64,000 nt of DNA. Source: Bacteroides sp. (GTDB taxonomy: Bacteria; Bacteroidota; Bacteroidia; Bacteroidales; Bacteroidaceae). A program made the translations under genes and the position numbers. The notes below the pieces were generated by a model. It had not been told where the DNA came from. It did no database searches and was given only the letters and a program-made list of their open reading frames with translations. How positions within the stretch are numbered: the stretch's first letter is position 1; each line of letters starts with the position of its first letter. Below, in pieces: positions 37,025 through 45,654 of the stretch. Where the stretch lies: assembly GCF_028690125.1 (NCBI RefSeq), contig NZ_JAQVBV010000020.1:32613-96612 (forward strand). The letters run 5' to 3'.

Positions 37025-37203
37025 ATTTTGATATTATTTTGATATCACAAATATATCATATTTTATTTAATAAAAACAAGAATAGAGAGAGATTTTTTTC
37101 ATCCTCATACTCTTTTTTTAACTAAACAGCAGCAATTGGATACTAAACAAACATAAAAGTAAAGAAAATAAGGGTTTATCACAGGCTAAAAAAGAGTTAG
37201 CAC

Positions 37204-37234
37204 TTTGAGGAATATAAGTTTATTGCTACTTTTG
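37204..37234 (+). promoter_or_regulatory. Promoter of the DPP IV gene
   Basis: TTTG (37204-37207), 19 bases, then TACTTTTG (37227-37234) match the Bacteroides -33/-7 consensus exactly. The start codon is at 37291, giving a leader of about 50 bases. Confidence 0.75.
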
Positions 37235-37290
37235 CAACATTGAATTTAACCATACCAACTAAAAAAGTAAAATATAAAACGATTCATAAA

Positions 37291-39501
37291 ATGAGAAAAG
37301 TAAGTTTGGCCCTGCTCTTCTGCCTTTTCAGCCTCGCCGGAATGGCACAAGGACAAAAGGCACTCGATCTTAAAGATATCACTACCGGGCGTTTCCGTCC
37401 CAAAAACATCCAAGGAGTAACTCCAATGCCCGATGGTGAGCACTACACACAAATGAATGCTGATGGAACACAAATCATCAAATACTCTTTCCGTACAGGA
37501 GAAAAAGTAGAAGTTATCTTTGATGTAAATACCGCCCGCGAATGTGATTTTAAAAACTTCGACAGCTATCAATTCTCACCGGACGGACAACAATTACTGA
37601 TTGCCACTCAAACAAGACCGATCTATCGGCATTCCTATACAGCTGTGCATTATATTTACCCTTTAAAACGCAATGATAAGGGAGTTACGACAAACAACAT
37701 TATTGAACGGCTGTCTGACGGTGGACCCCAACAGGTCCCCGTCTTTTCTCCAGACGGAACAATGATTGCTTTTGTCCGCGAAAATAATATTTTTCTTGTG
37801 AAAATGCTTTATGGTAACAGTGAAAGCAAGATTACTGAAGACGGCAAACCAAACTCCGTAATTAATGGTGTTCCGGATTGGGTGTATGAAGAAGAATTCG
37901 GATTCAACAGAGCTTTGGAGTTTAGTGCAGATAATACCATGATTGCTTTTATCCGTTTCGATGAATCAGAAGTCCCCACTTACTCTTTCCCCTTATTTGC
38001 GGGAGCAGCTCCCAGTATTGACGGATTAAAAGATTATCCGGGAGAATACAGTTATAAATATCCGAAAGCTGGATATCCGAACTCAAAAGTGGAAGTTCGC
38101 ACCTATGATATTAAATCCCATGTTACCCGTACTGTAAAGCTACCGATTGATGCTGACGGATATATTCCACGCATCCACTTTACAAATGATGCCAGTAAAC
38201 TGGCTATTATGACATTGAATCGCCATCAGGATCGGTTTGAACTTTATTTTGCTGATCCCCGATCTACGCTTTGCAAGCTAATTTTACGCGACGAATCGCC
38301 TTATTACATAAAAGAAAACGTATTAAATAATATTCAGTTTTACCCGGATAATTTCAGCCTGCTTAGTGAACGTGATGGATTCAGTCATTTGTACTGGTAC
38401 AGTATGGGAGGGAGTTTAATAAAGAAAGTAACGAATGGCAAATATGAAGTAAAAGACTTCTTGGGCTATAGTGAAGAGGATGGTTCATTCTATTATACCA
38501 GTAACGAAGAGAGCCCATTACGTAAAGCTGTTTACAAAATAGATAAAAAAGGAAAAAAGATAAAACTCTCGCAACAAACAGGCATAAATACTCCTCTCTT
38601 CAGTAAAACGATGAAGTATTATATAAACAAGTTCTCAAACTTGAATACACCAATGCTCATCACGCTCAATGATAATATGGGCAAGACATTGAAGACACTA
38701 GTTACCAACGAGCCTTTGAAACAGGCTCTGTCGGGATATGCCATCCCGACAAAAGAGTTTTTTACTTTCCAAACGACAGATGGTGTAGCACTTAATGGAT
38801 GGATGATGAAGCCTGTTGATTTCAACGCTTCAAAAAAATATCCGGTGATAATGTATCAATATAGCGGGCCCGGTTCTCAACAAGTTCTCGACACTTGGGA
38901 TATGAGTTGGGAAACCTATATGGCAAGCCTCGGTTATATTGTAGTATGTGTGGATGGTCGTGGAACAGGAGGTCGTGGAGAAGCATTTGAGAAATGTACT
39001 TACCTGAAAATTGGTGTAAAAGAAGCCAAAGATCAGGTCGAAACTGCACTTTATCTCGGCAAGCAACCGTATGTAGATAAAGATCGTATCGGAATTTGGG
39101 GCTGGAGCTATGGTGGTTATATGACTATCATGAGTATGAGTGAAGGAACTCCGGTATTCAAAGCAGGAGTAGCTGTTGCAGCTCCTACCGACTGGCGCTT
39201 CTACGATACAGTTTACACTGAACGTTTTATGCGTACTCCAAAAGAAAATGCAGAAGGATACAAGGAGTCCTCTGCTTTTACCCGTGCCGATAAACTACAT
39301 GGCAATTTACTGCTCGTACATGGTATGGCAGATGACAATGTTCACTTCCAAAATTGTGCTGAATATGCAGAACACTTGGTACAACTCGGAAAGCAATTCG
39401 ATATGCAGATATATACGAACCGGAATCATGGCATATACGGTGGTAACACCCGACAGCATTTGTACAACCGACTAACCAACTTCTTCCTGAACAACTTGTA
39501 A
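37291..39501 (+). CDS. Dipeptidyl peptidase IV (S9 family)
   Basis: A 736-residue exported serine peptidase that removes X-Pro dipeptides. The start at 37291 gives the signal MRKVSLALLFCLFSLAGMAQG; the frame extends up to 37240, but that lies against the promoter. An N-terminal beta-propeller covers about residues 40-470, with the substrate-anchoring Glu pair in DWVYEEEFGFN (residues 200-202), a DPP IV hallmark. The catalytic domain has GWSYGGY with Ser606, Asp681 in HGMADDN and His713 in NRNHGIYGG. It overlaps lipA by one base. It acts in the periplasm on peptides. Confidence 0.92.
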   Translation: MRKVSLALLFCLFSLAGMAQGQKALDLKDITTGRFRPKNIQGVTPMPDGEHYTQMNADGTQIIKYSFRTGEKVEVIFDVNTARECDFKNFDSYQFSPDGQQLLIATQTRPIYRHSYTAVHYIYPLKRNDKGVTTNNIIERLSDGGPQQVPVFSPDGTMIAFVRENNIFLVKMLYGNSESKITEDGKPNSVINGVPDWVYEEEFGFNRALEFSADNTMIAFIRFDESEVPTYSFPLFAGAAPSIDGLKDYPGEYSYKYPKAGYPNSKVEVRTYDIKSHVTRTVKLPIDADGYIPRIHFTNDASKLAIMTLNRHQDRFELYFADPRSTLCKLILRDESPYYIKENVLNNIQFYPDNFSLLSERDGFSHLYWYSMGGSLIKKVTNGKYEVKDFLGYSEEDGSFYYTSNEESPLRKAVYKIDKKGKKIKLSQQTGINTPLFSKTMKYYINKFSNLNTPMLITLNDNMGKTLKTLVTNEPLKQALSGYAIPTKEFFTFQTTDGVALNGWMMKPVDFNASKKYPVIMYQYSGPGSQQVLDTWDMSWETYMASLGYIVVCVDGRGTGGRGEAFEKCTYLKIGVKEAKDQVETALYLGKQPYVDKDRIGIWGWSYGGYMTIMSMSEGTPVFKAGVAVAAPTDWRFYDTVYTERFMRTPKENAEGYKESSAFTRADKLHGNLLLVHGMADDNVHFQNCAEYAEHLVQLGKQFDMQIYTNRNHGIYGGNTRQHLYNRLTNFFLNNL

Positions 39502-40349
39502 TGACGGATAGAGTACGTAAGCCTGAATGGCTGAAAATCAATATCGGTGCTAACGAACGATATACTGAAACAAAACAAATCGTAGACTCCCACTGCCTGC
39601 ATACCATATGCAGTAGTGGGCGTTGTCCGAATATGAGTGAATGTTGGGGAAAAGGAACAGCTACTTTTATGATTGGGGGTGACATTTGTACCCGAAGTTG
39701 TAAATTCTGTAATACGCAAACCGGGCGGCCTCAGCCTCTGGATAGCAATGAACCCATTCATGTCGCCGAATCTATTGCTCTGATGAAACTCGACCATGTG
39801 GTTATCACCTCTGTCGATCGGGATGACCTTCCTGATTTAGGGGCCGGACATTGGGCACAAACTATCCGGGAAATTAAACGTCTGAATCCAAAAACTACCA
39901 TCGAAGTACTTATTCCTGATTTTCAAGGAAAGACGGAACTGCTAGATCAGGTAATCAAGTCTCACCCTGACATAATCTCCCATAACATGGAAACCGTACA
40001 ACGCATCAGCCCATTAGTACGTAGTGCTGCCAATTATAACACGAGCCTCAGAGTCATTGAACATATCTCACAAAATGGCATCAAATCGAAAAGTGGTATC
40101 ATGGTAGGCCTGGGAGAAACTCCCTTAGAAATAGAGACACTAATGGATGATCTATTAAAAGTCGGCTGCGAAATACTTACTATTGGGCAATATCTGCAAC
40201 CTAGCCATCGACATTATCCGGTTGCAGAATATGTCACTCCACAACAATTCGCTATTTATAAAAAAATTGGATTAAAAAAAGGATTTAACATTGTCGAGAG
40301 CGCTCCACTTGTTCGTTCATCTTATCATGCAGAGAAACATATCCGTTAG
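39501..40349 (+). CDS. lipA: Lipoyl synthase
   Basis: Radical-SAM enzyme that inserts two sulfurs into octanoyl chains on lipoyl domains. The 282-residue protein has the auxiliary cluster Cys in CSSGRCPNMSECW (residues 37-49), the radical-SAM motif CTRSCKFC (63-70), TSVDRDDLPDLGAGHWA, and the terminal PLVRSSYHAE whose Ser ligates the auxiliary cluster. All are intact. Its ATG overlaps the stop of the DPP IV gene (TAATG), so translation is probably coupled. Confidence 0.96.
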   Translation: MTDRVRKPEWLKINIGANERYTETKQIVDSHCLHTICSSGRCPNMSECWGKGTATFMIGGDICTRSCKFCNTQTGRPQPLDSNEPIHVAESIALMKLDHVVITSVDRDDLPDLGAGHWAQTIREIKRLNPKTTIEVLIPDFQGKTELLDQVIKSHPDIISHNMETVQRISPLVRSAANYNTSLRVIEHISQNGIKSKSGIMVGLGETPLEIETLMDDLLKVGCEILTIGQYLQPSHRHYPVAEYVTPQQFAIYKKIGLKKGFNIVESAPLVRSSYHAEKHIR

Positions 40350-40411
40350 AAAACAAAACACATCCACTATTTGTTTTATATTTAAAACCGGCAAATAATA
40401 ATACAAAAGAG

Positions 40412-41533
40412 ATGAATCATAAAGGCGTACTATCTTCCGCATTTAACATGTCATTGGGTTTTATCCCCGTTATTATTTCCATTTTACTGTGTGAATTCAT
40501 AACGCAAGACACGGCAATTTACATCGGTACAGGCATTGGTATCGTAAGTATATTCCTATTACATCATCGTAAAGGTACACTCATACCGAATTTTATCCTG
40601 TATATATCGACCAGTGTACTGACATTAGTTACTCTTACTACATTTATTCCCGGTGACTATGTTCCTGCCGGAGCTCTTCCACTTACTCTGGAAGTAAGTG
40701 TCCTCATTCCCATCCTGATACTTTATATGCACAAAAAAAGATTCATCAACCATTTTTTGCAGCAAATAGGTTCATGTAAAAAACGTTTATATGCTCAAGG
40801 GGCAGAGTCTGCAGTAGTTTCTGTCCGTATTGCTTTAATTTTCGGAATATTGCATTTTTTTATTATCAGTATTGTAATCGTTTGCCAGAATCCTCTAAGC
40901 CGAACAAGTATGCTTATTCTCTATAAAATACTACCTCCGAGCATTTTTATCATCAGTATATTGTTTAATCAGATTGCCATTCGATACTTCAACCATTTAA
41001 TGTCCCATACCGAATATGTCCCTATTGTAAATATCAAAGGAGACGTGATAGGAAAAAGCCTTGCTATTGAAGCAATCAATTACAAGAATACATATATAAA
41101 TCCAGTTATTAGAATCGCTGTGTCTTCTCATGGAATGTTATTTCTTTGCGATCGACCTATGACTGCTATTCTGGATAAGGGGAAAACAGACATTCCTCTC
41201 GAATGTTATCTTCGCTTTGGCGAATCCTTATCAAACGGTGTCAGCCGTTTAATAAGTAATGTCTTTCCACACACGAAAGAATCAATCAAACCGCAATTTA
41301 ATATTATCTATCACTTTGAAAATAAAGTGACCAACCGTCTCATTTATCTATTTATAGTAGATATAAAAGACGATTCCATACTTTGCAGTCCACACTTTAA
41401 AAACAGCAAATTATGGAGCTTCAAACAGATTGAAGAGAATTTGAATAAAGACTTCTTCAGTAGCTGTTTCGAAGATGAATACGAGCACTTAAAAGACGTT
41501 ATTTGTATAAGAGAAAAATACAAGGAATCTTAG
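40412..41533 (+). CDS. Membrane protein with cytosolic Nudix-like C-terminal half
   Basis: A 373-residue protein. The first half contains six or so hydrophobic segments (12-32, 36-52, 56-78, 88-108, 142-165, 175-195). The soluble half from about residue 215 (VPIVNIKGDVIGKSLAIEA, INPVIRIAVSSHGMLFLCDRP, LECYLRFGESLSNGVSRLI) has the strand layout of a Nudix-type domain but no intact Nudix box, so catalysis is doubtful. I do not recognise the full architecture. Its 3' end overlaps the convergent RsmI-like gene by 35 bases. Confidence 0.65.
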   Translation: MNHKGVLSSAFNMSLGFIPVIISILLCEFITQDTAIYIGTGIGIVSIFLLHHRKGTLIPNFILYISTSVLTLVTLTTFIPGDYVPAGALPLTLEVSVLIPILILYMHKKRFINHFLQQIGSCKKRLYAQGAESAVVSVRIALIFGILHFFIISIVIVCQNPLSRTSMLILYKILPPSIFIISILFNQIAIRYFNHLMSHTEYVPIVNIKGDVIGKSLAIEAINYKNTYINPVIRIAVSSHGMLFLCDRPMTAILDKGKTDIPLECYLRFGESLSNGVSRLISNVFPHTKESIKPQFNIIYHFENKVTNRLIYLFIVDIKDDSILCSPHFKNSKLWSFKQIEENLNKDFFSSCFEDEYEHLKDVICIREKYKES

Positions 41534-42203
41534 ATAAATCAGGGAGGTTACCCTTCCAATCGTTCACGGCACGTGTCTGTATATATTCATCGTCACAAGT
41601 GATATTGGCGGCAATACAGAGTTTTGTCTGAGGACGGCAATTATGTAATATGTCTTCTATCATTTTATGGTTCCGGTAAGGTGTTTCTATAAAAAGCTGC
41701 GTCTGACTTTCAGTGTAAACACGCTGTTCCAATGCTTTCAGTTTCTTTGCACGCTCTCCCGGCTCTATCGGCAAATATCCATGAAATGCAAAGCTCTGAC
41801 CATTAAAGCCTGAAGCCATCACAGAAAGAATGATGGAAGAAGGGCCAACCAAAGGGACCACTTTGAGCCTTTTACGCTGTGCAATAGCAACCACATCTGC
41901 TCCCGGATCGGCTACTGCAGGACATCCGGCTTCGGAAATTACTCCCATAGAAGTACCTCCGGTCAATGGTTTCAGATAACTAGAAATATCCTCAGGAGAA
42001 GTATGCTTATTTAGTGGATAGAATGTCAATGAATCAATATCAATATCATGATCAACCTTTTTTAGAAAACGGCGGGCAGAACGGATATCTTCGACTATGA
42101 AATGTCGAATACCACGAATTATTTCCGCATTATAAGAAGGTAGCACCTTTTCAATAGATGTATCACCCAATGTGACAGGTAAAAGATAAAGAGCAGTTTC
42201 CAC
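41499..42203 (-). CDS. RsmI-like SAM-dependent methyltransferase
   Basis: A 234-residue tetrapyrrole-methylase-fold enzyme like RsmI, which methylates 16S rRNA C1402. Motifs: LYLLPVTLGDTSIEKVLP at the N-terminus, the conserved GGTSMGVISEAGCPAVADPGADVV (residues 81-104), LVGPSSIILSVMASGFNGQSFAFHGYLP and FIETPYRNHKMIEDIL. It departs from classical RsmI in sequence and Bacteroidetes often have a second, canonical copy, so its RNA target is uncertain. The start is a GTG at 42203; no in-frame ATG lies nearby. The downstream end overlaps the opposing gene. Confidence 0.8.
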   Translation of the reverse strand: METALYLLPVTLGDTSIEKVLPSYNAEIIRGIRHFIVEDIRSARRFLKKVDHDIDIDSLTFYPLNKHTSPEDISSYLKPLTGGTSMGVISEAGCPAVADPGADVVAIAQRKRLKVVPLVGPSSIILSVMASGFNGQSFAFHGYLPIEPGERAKKLKALEQRVYTESQTQLFIETPYRNHKMIEDILHNCRPQTKLCIAANITCDDEYIQTRAVNDWKGNLPDLSKIPCIFLLYK

Positions 42204-42254
42204 TTTTACAAATTAAAATTAAAAAATGAAGAATTGAGAAATGAAGCCTATTTA

Positions 42255-43262
42255 TTAGATAGTCGGATAATCTGAGTCCTCGAACATCTTATGATAATCG
42301 TCTATTTCCAGCAGATCTTTCAACTTAACCTCCTTATGTTTCTTCATATAAGATGCAATGATCTGCGTTCCAATCCAAATACCGACTGACGCAGGGGCTT
42401 GTTCTCCTAACATATCGACAGCAGGAGCCGGTTTCATATAATACCGGATAATCATCAGGTCACGTGCATGTAAATGATCATTAGCCTGAATGTAACTCCA
42501 AATATCTTTTTCGTGCTCCTTACACCAACGATCCTCTTCGTTAGAATATCCCATAGCTTCACCCACATTATCATAATCTAACAGACTCTGCACCACATAA
42601 TTAATCTTACCGGAATGCATCATCCAGTCAATCAAACAAGTTCCCTCATGATGATCCATACCATAACGACTCAAGAGGTAGAATGTGAAGCAGTCCGGAA
42701 CAATTCGTTCGGGACGCATAGAACGACATTGATAATCATAATAGAAGCGTTTATAAAGTGGATAATCTTCACCCATATACTTATCAAGACTGATTCCAAG
42801 CAAGCTATCCACTACAACAATAGACTCATTGAATGCGGATACCTGTGAATAAATAAAAGGTACTTTGGTCTCAGGCACTTCCTTTTTCAACTTTCGGAAG
42901 CCTTTATTGAGATCTTTCTCCACTTGATCCAGATTAGGAAACTTCTTTTCCACATCATTCAGCAAACGAAGCAGAGTAGAATCCGAATAATAATTCTGCA
43001 AACGTTGAGCAATAGAATCATCATTCACCGTACCTATCGACAGTACATCTTCGATCAAAACCTTAGTAGGCTGCTGATAATCCATAACCAGCTTTTGCAT
43101 AGCAGAAAAGCTGTTAGAACGAACATATTCGCTCAACAGCTTATCGTATCTTAGAACAGAAATCTCCTCTTTCTTCTGCTCCGCAACCGTCCCCGTGCTT
43201 ATCCCGCAGGAGGTGAAAAGCATACTTATTAATATAACAAGAAGAGATATCCGTAGTTTCAT
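42255..43262 (-). CDS. gldB: GldB-like lipoprotein
   Basis: A 335-residue lipoprotein with lipobox LFTSC. The body matches the GldB family: VLRYDKLLSEYVRS, FPNLDQVEKDLNKGFRKLKKEVPETKVPFIYSQVSAFNESIVVVD, LGISLDKYMGEDYPLYKRFYYDYQCRSMRPERIVPDCFTFYLLSRYG and the C-terminal PASVGIWIGTQIIASYMKK. GldB was named in gliding Flavobacterium, but non-gliding Bacteroides keep it, so its role here is in envelope function rather than gliding. It lies 5 bases from fabI and is co-transcribed with it. Confidence 0.85.
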   Translation of the reverse strand: MKLRISLLVILISMLFTSCGISTGTVAEQKKEEISVLRYDKLLSEYVRSNSFSAMQKLVMDYQQPTKVLIEDVLSIGTVNDDSIAQRLQNYYSDSTLLRLLNDVEKKFPNLDQVEKDLNKGFRKLKKEVPETKVPFIYSQVSAFNESIVVVDSLLGISLDKYMGEDYPLYKRFYYDYQCRSMRPERIVPDCFTFYLLSRYGMDHHEGTCLIDWMMHSGKINYVVQSLLDYDNVGEAMGYSNEEDRWCKEHEKDIWSYIQANDHLHARDLMIIRYYMKPAPAVDMLGEQAPASVGIWIGTQIIASYMKKHKEVKLKDLLEIDDYHKMFEDSDYPTI

Positions 43263-43267
43263 TTTTT

Positions 43268-44125
43268 TTATCCGTAAATAATATTACCGTCTTCATCCAT
43301 ATACTCATCCAGCCCCTTCTCATAAGTAGCCATCGCACGAAGACTCATGCCTACACTAGAGAAACCTCCATCATGGAACAGGTTCTGCATTGTCACCTTA
43401 CGGGTAAGATCAGAGAACATAACGATACAATAATCAGCACACTCATCAGCTGTCGCATTGCCCAGCGGAGACATACGATTAGCGAAGTCATACAGTTTAT
43501 CCATCCCCTTCACGCCCGAACCGGCTGTAGTAAAAGTAGGTGACTGAGAAATAGTATTCACACGTACACTATGCTGACGTCCGTAAATATAGCCAAAACT
43601 ACGTGCAATTGACTCCAACAATGCTTTTGCATCTGCCATGTCATTATATCCATAAAATGTACGCTGTGCAGCCACATAACTCAATGCCACGATAGAACCA
43701 TAATCGGCAATAGCATTCTGTTTTTTAGCAGCCTGAATCATTTTATGAAACGAAACGGCTGAAATATCCAATGTTTTTTCCAACATTCCATAGTCAAGGT
43801 CATCGTAAGTACGTTTCTTGCGCACATTGGGAGACATACCGATAGAGTGAAGAACAAAGTCTATTTGTCCATTCAGTATATCCATGGAGGTCTTGAATAC
43901 ATTTGCCAAATCTTCCACGCTTGTTGCATCTGCAGGAACAACCTGACAATTCAGCTTTTCTGCCAATGCATTGACTTCACCCATACGGATAGCCATCGGA
44001 GTATTTGATAATGTAATCGTTGCACCTTCTTCTACGGCACGCTCTGCCACTTTCCAGGCAATTGACTGATCATTCAGAGCACCGAAGATTATACCTCTTT
44101 TTCCTTTCAACAAGTTGTAACTCAT
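43268..44125 (-). CDS. fabI: Enoyl-ACP reductase (NADH)
   Basis: Reduces trans-2-enoyl-ACP in fatty acid synthesis. The 285-residue SDR protein opens LLKGKRGIIFGALNDQSIAWKVAERA (FabI-type nucleotide loop), has FVLHSIGMSP, and the active-site set around YDDLDYGMLEKTLDISAVSFHKMI, LSYVAAQRTFYGYNDMADAKALLESIARSFG (Tyr-x6-Lys pattern), RVNTISQSPTFTTAGSGVKG. Length is a little longer than E. coli FabI at the C-terminus. A -7 box TATCTTTG is present upstream on this strand. Confidence 0.95.
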   Translation of the reverse strand: MSYNLLKGKRGIIFGALNDQSIAWKVAERAVEEGATITLSNTPMAIRMGEVNALAEKLNCQVVPADATSVEDLANVFKTSMDILNGQIDFVLHSIGMSPNVRKKRTYDDLDYGMLEKTLDISAVSFHKMIQAAKKQNAIADYGSIVALSYVAAQRTFYGYNDMADAKALLESIARSFGYIYGRQHSVRVNTISQSPTFTTAGSGVKGMDKLYDFANRMSPLGNATADECADYCIVMFSDLTRKVTMQNLFHDGGFSSVGMSLRAMATYEKGLDEYMDEDGNIIYG

Positions 44126-44149
44126 ATCTTATAACAGTTAAATTTTGTG

Positions 44150-44157
44150 CAAAGATA
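44150..44157 (-). promoter_or_regulatory. -7 box for fabI-gldB
   Basis: On the minus strand this reads TATCTTTG, an exact TAnnTTTG match, 25 bases before the fabI start. No clear -33 box is seen at the expected distance. Confidence 0.5.
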
Positions 44158-44352
44158 GGAACTTTCTGCATAAAAACACGAGAAGTGTGCAAATAATAGA
44201 CGGAAAGGACAAAAAATCCCTCTAATTCAACCATTAATAAGTAATCAGTAGTAATAAATAGAAAAGCCACAAGATCATGGAGATAGAGTAAAAAAAAATC
44301 AAATAGCAGACTCTTTTCCTTCAAAAGATGAACAGCCTGATACTTTTTTAAT

Positions 44353-44360
44353 TATTTTTG
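44353..44360 (+). promoter_or_regulatory. -7 box upstream of the pseudogene
   Basis: TATTTTTG fits TAnnTTTG and lies 43 bases before the decayed start codon of the pseudogene at 44403, so the promoter seems to have outlived the gene. The stretch 44158-44352 otherwise holds nothing I can identify. Confidence 0.35.
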
Positions 44361-44402
44361 CAACTAAATCAGATAAATATATATTCATCAGCTGTTTGAA
44401 TC

Positions 44403-44777
44403 ATAAAGAAGAATCTTATCATTATTACTTTTCTATTGAACTGTTGTTGCTTACCAATGAAAGCACAGAAATAAGAAAAACAACTTATAATCGGTAGTTG
44501 GGGAACAGACTGGCCTGTAAACGATACCATTAAATATACTAAAGAAACAGTAGGGTTAGGAACTTGTATTCCACAGCAGTTCGTAAAATCTGAGGAAAAA
44601 GATAAAGCCAATTATCTCTATACAATCAATGCTCCCAAAGCTAACTATTTCGATTATCACACAACATTCACATCAATGAAAAAGATTTTTGGATATAAAA
44701 CACCGGAAGCGTGATTCAGATTCATTCGCGAATGGAAAGAAGAATTGGATCATCTACTCACAGTTAAAGTGAAGTAG
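44403..44777 (+). pseudogene. Decayed gene for a small exported protein
   Basis: One reading frame stays coherent over 125 codons but has three lesions: the start position is ATA instead of ATG (44403), TAA at codon 24 (44472-44474) and TGA at codon 104 (44712-44714). Reading through, it begins KKNLIIITFLLNCCCLPMKAQ, a signal-like segment, then LIIGSWGTDWPVNDTIKY, ETVGLGTCIPQQFVKSEEK, ANYLYTINAPKANYFDYH and ends EWKEELDHLLTVKVK. Frame is preserved throughout, so point mutations rather than indels inactivated it. The family is not recognised. Confidence 0.65.
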
Positions 44778-44813
44778 AGAATATTAAAAAGATGTTTCTG
44801 CATAACGAAATTA

Positions 44814-44844
44814 TTGCGGAAGCATCTTTTCTTTCTTAACTTTG
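44814..44844 (+). promoter_or_regulatory. Promoter of the HAD phosphatase gene
   Basis: TTGC (44814-44817), 19 bases, then TAACTTTG (44837-44844) fit the Bacteroides promoter pattern. The start codon lies at 44890. Confidence 0.65.
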
Positions 44845-44889
44845 TATGCTAAAAAGATTTAGTTATACAAAATTACATTCAGAATCGCA

Positions 44890-45540
44890 ATGAAAAAACT
44901 GGTTATATTCGACTTAGACGGTACATTACTAAATACAATTGCCGACCTGGCACACAGTACTAATTATGCTTTAAACAAACTAGGGTATCCCATACACGAA
45001 ATTGACCAATATAATTTCATGGTAGGAAATGGCATTAATAAACTCTTTGAGCGCGCATTGCCCGAAGGTGAAAAGAGTGAAGAGAATGTACTTCGTGTCC
45101 GCAAAGAGTTTATTCCTTACTACGATGCACATAACGCGGATGACAGTTGCCCTTATCCCGGTATTCCCGAATTATTATCCGATGCACAATCCAGAGGCAT
45201 TCAATTAGCTGTCGCTTCAAATAAATATCAGTCAGCTACACAAAAGCTGATTACTCACTACTTCTCTGGAATCCATTTCACAGCAGTGTTCGGACAGCGG
45301 GAAGGAATAAAAGTAAAGCCCGACCCAACTATCGTCTTTGACATTCTAAAATTAGCTGACATAAGAAAAGAAGATGTACTCTATGTGGGGGATTCAGGTG
45401 TAGATATGCAAACAGCAGCCAACGCCGGAGTTACAGCATGTGGAGTCACATGGGGATTTCGTCCGCGAACAGAACTGGAGAAGTTCAACCCTTCATATAT
45501 TGTAGATTCAGCCGAAGAAATCAATGAATTGATTGAATAA
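44890..45540 (+). CDS. gph: HAD hydrolase, phosphoglycolate phosphatase-like
   Basis: A 216-residue HAD-superfamily phosphatase. Motif I is FDLDGTLLNT (residues 6-15, nucleophile Asp8), motif II lies in LAVASNKYQSAT, motif III Lys is in GIKVKPDPTIVF and motif IV is LYVGDSGVDMQTAANAG. The alpha-helical cap between motifs I and II is of the Gph type (VGNGINKLFERALPEG). Phosphoglycolate is the likely substrate, but HAD specificity is hard to read from sequence. It is a single gene with its own promoter. Confidence 0.85.
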   Translation: MKKLVIFDLDGTLLNTIADLAHSTNYALNKLGYPIHEIDQYNFMVGNGINKLFERALPEGEKSEENVLRVRKEFIPYYDAHNADDSCPYPGIPELLSDAQSRGIQLAVASNKYQSATQKLITHYFSGIHFTAVFGQREGIKVKPDPTIVFDILKLADIRKEDVLYVGDSGVDMQTAANAGVTACGVTWGFRPRTELEKFNPSYIVDSAEEINELIE

Positions 45541-45596
45541 TATTCTTCAGAAACATAGCGTTTGAATAAATATGATAAAGTTTTTAGACTCAAAGC

Positions 45597-45627
45597 ATTG
45601 GGATACGAAAACTAGTTTGTACTTTTG
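45597..45627 (+). promoter_or_regulatory. Promoter of the PBP gene
   Basis: ATTG (45597-45600), 19 bases, then TACTTTTG (45620-45627). Because transcription would begin after about 45633, the in-frame TTG at 45625 cannot be the start codon, which fixes the start at the ATG at 45655. Confidence 0.65.
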
Positions 45628-45654
45628 CACCCGTTTTTAGCACAATACTACTTT

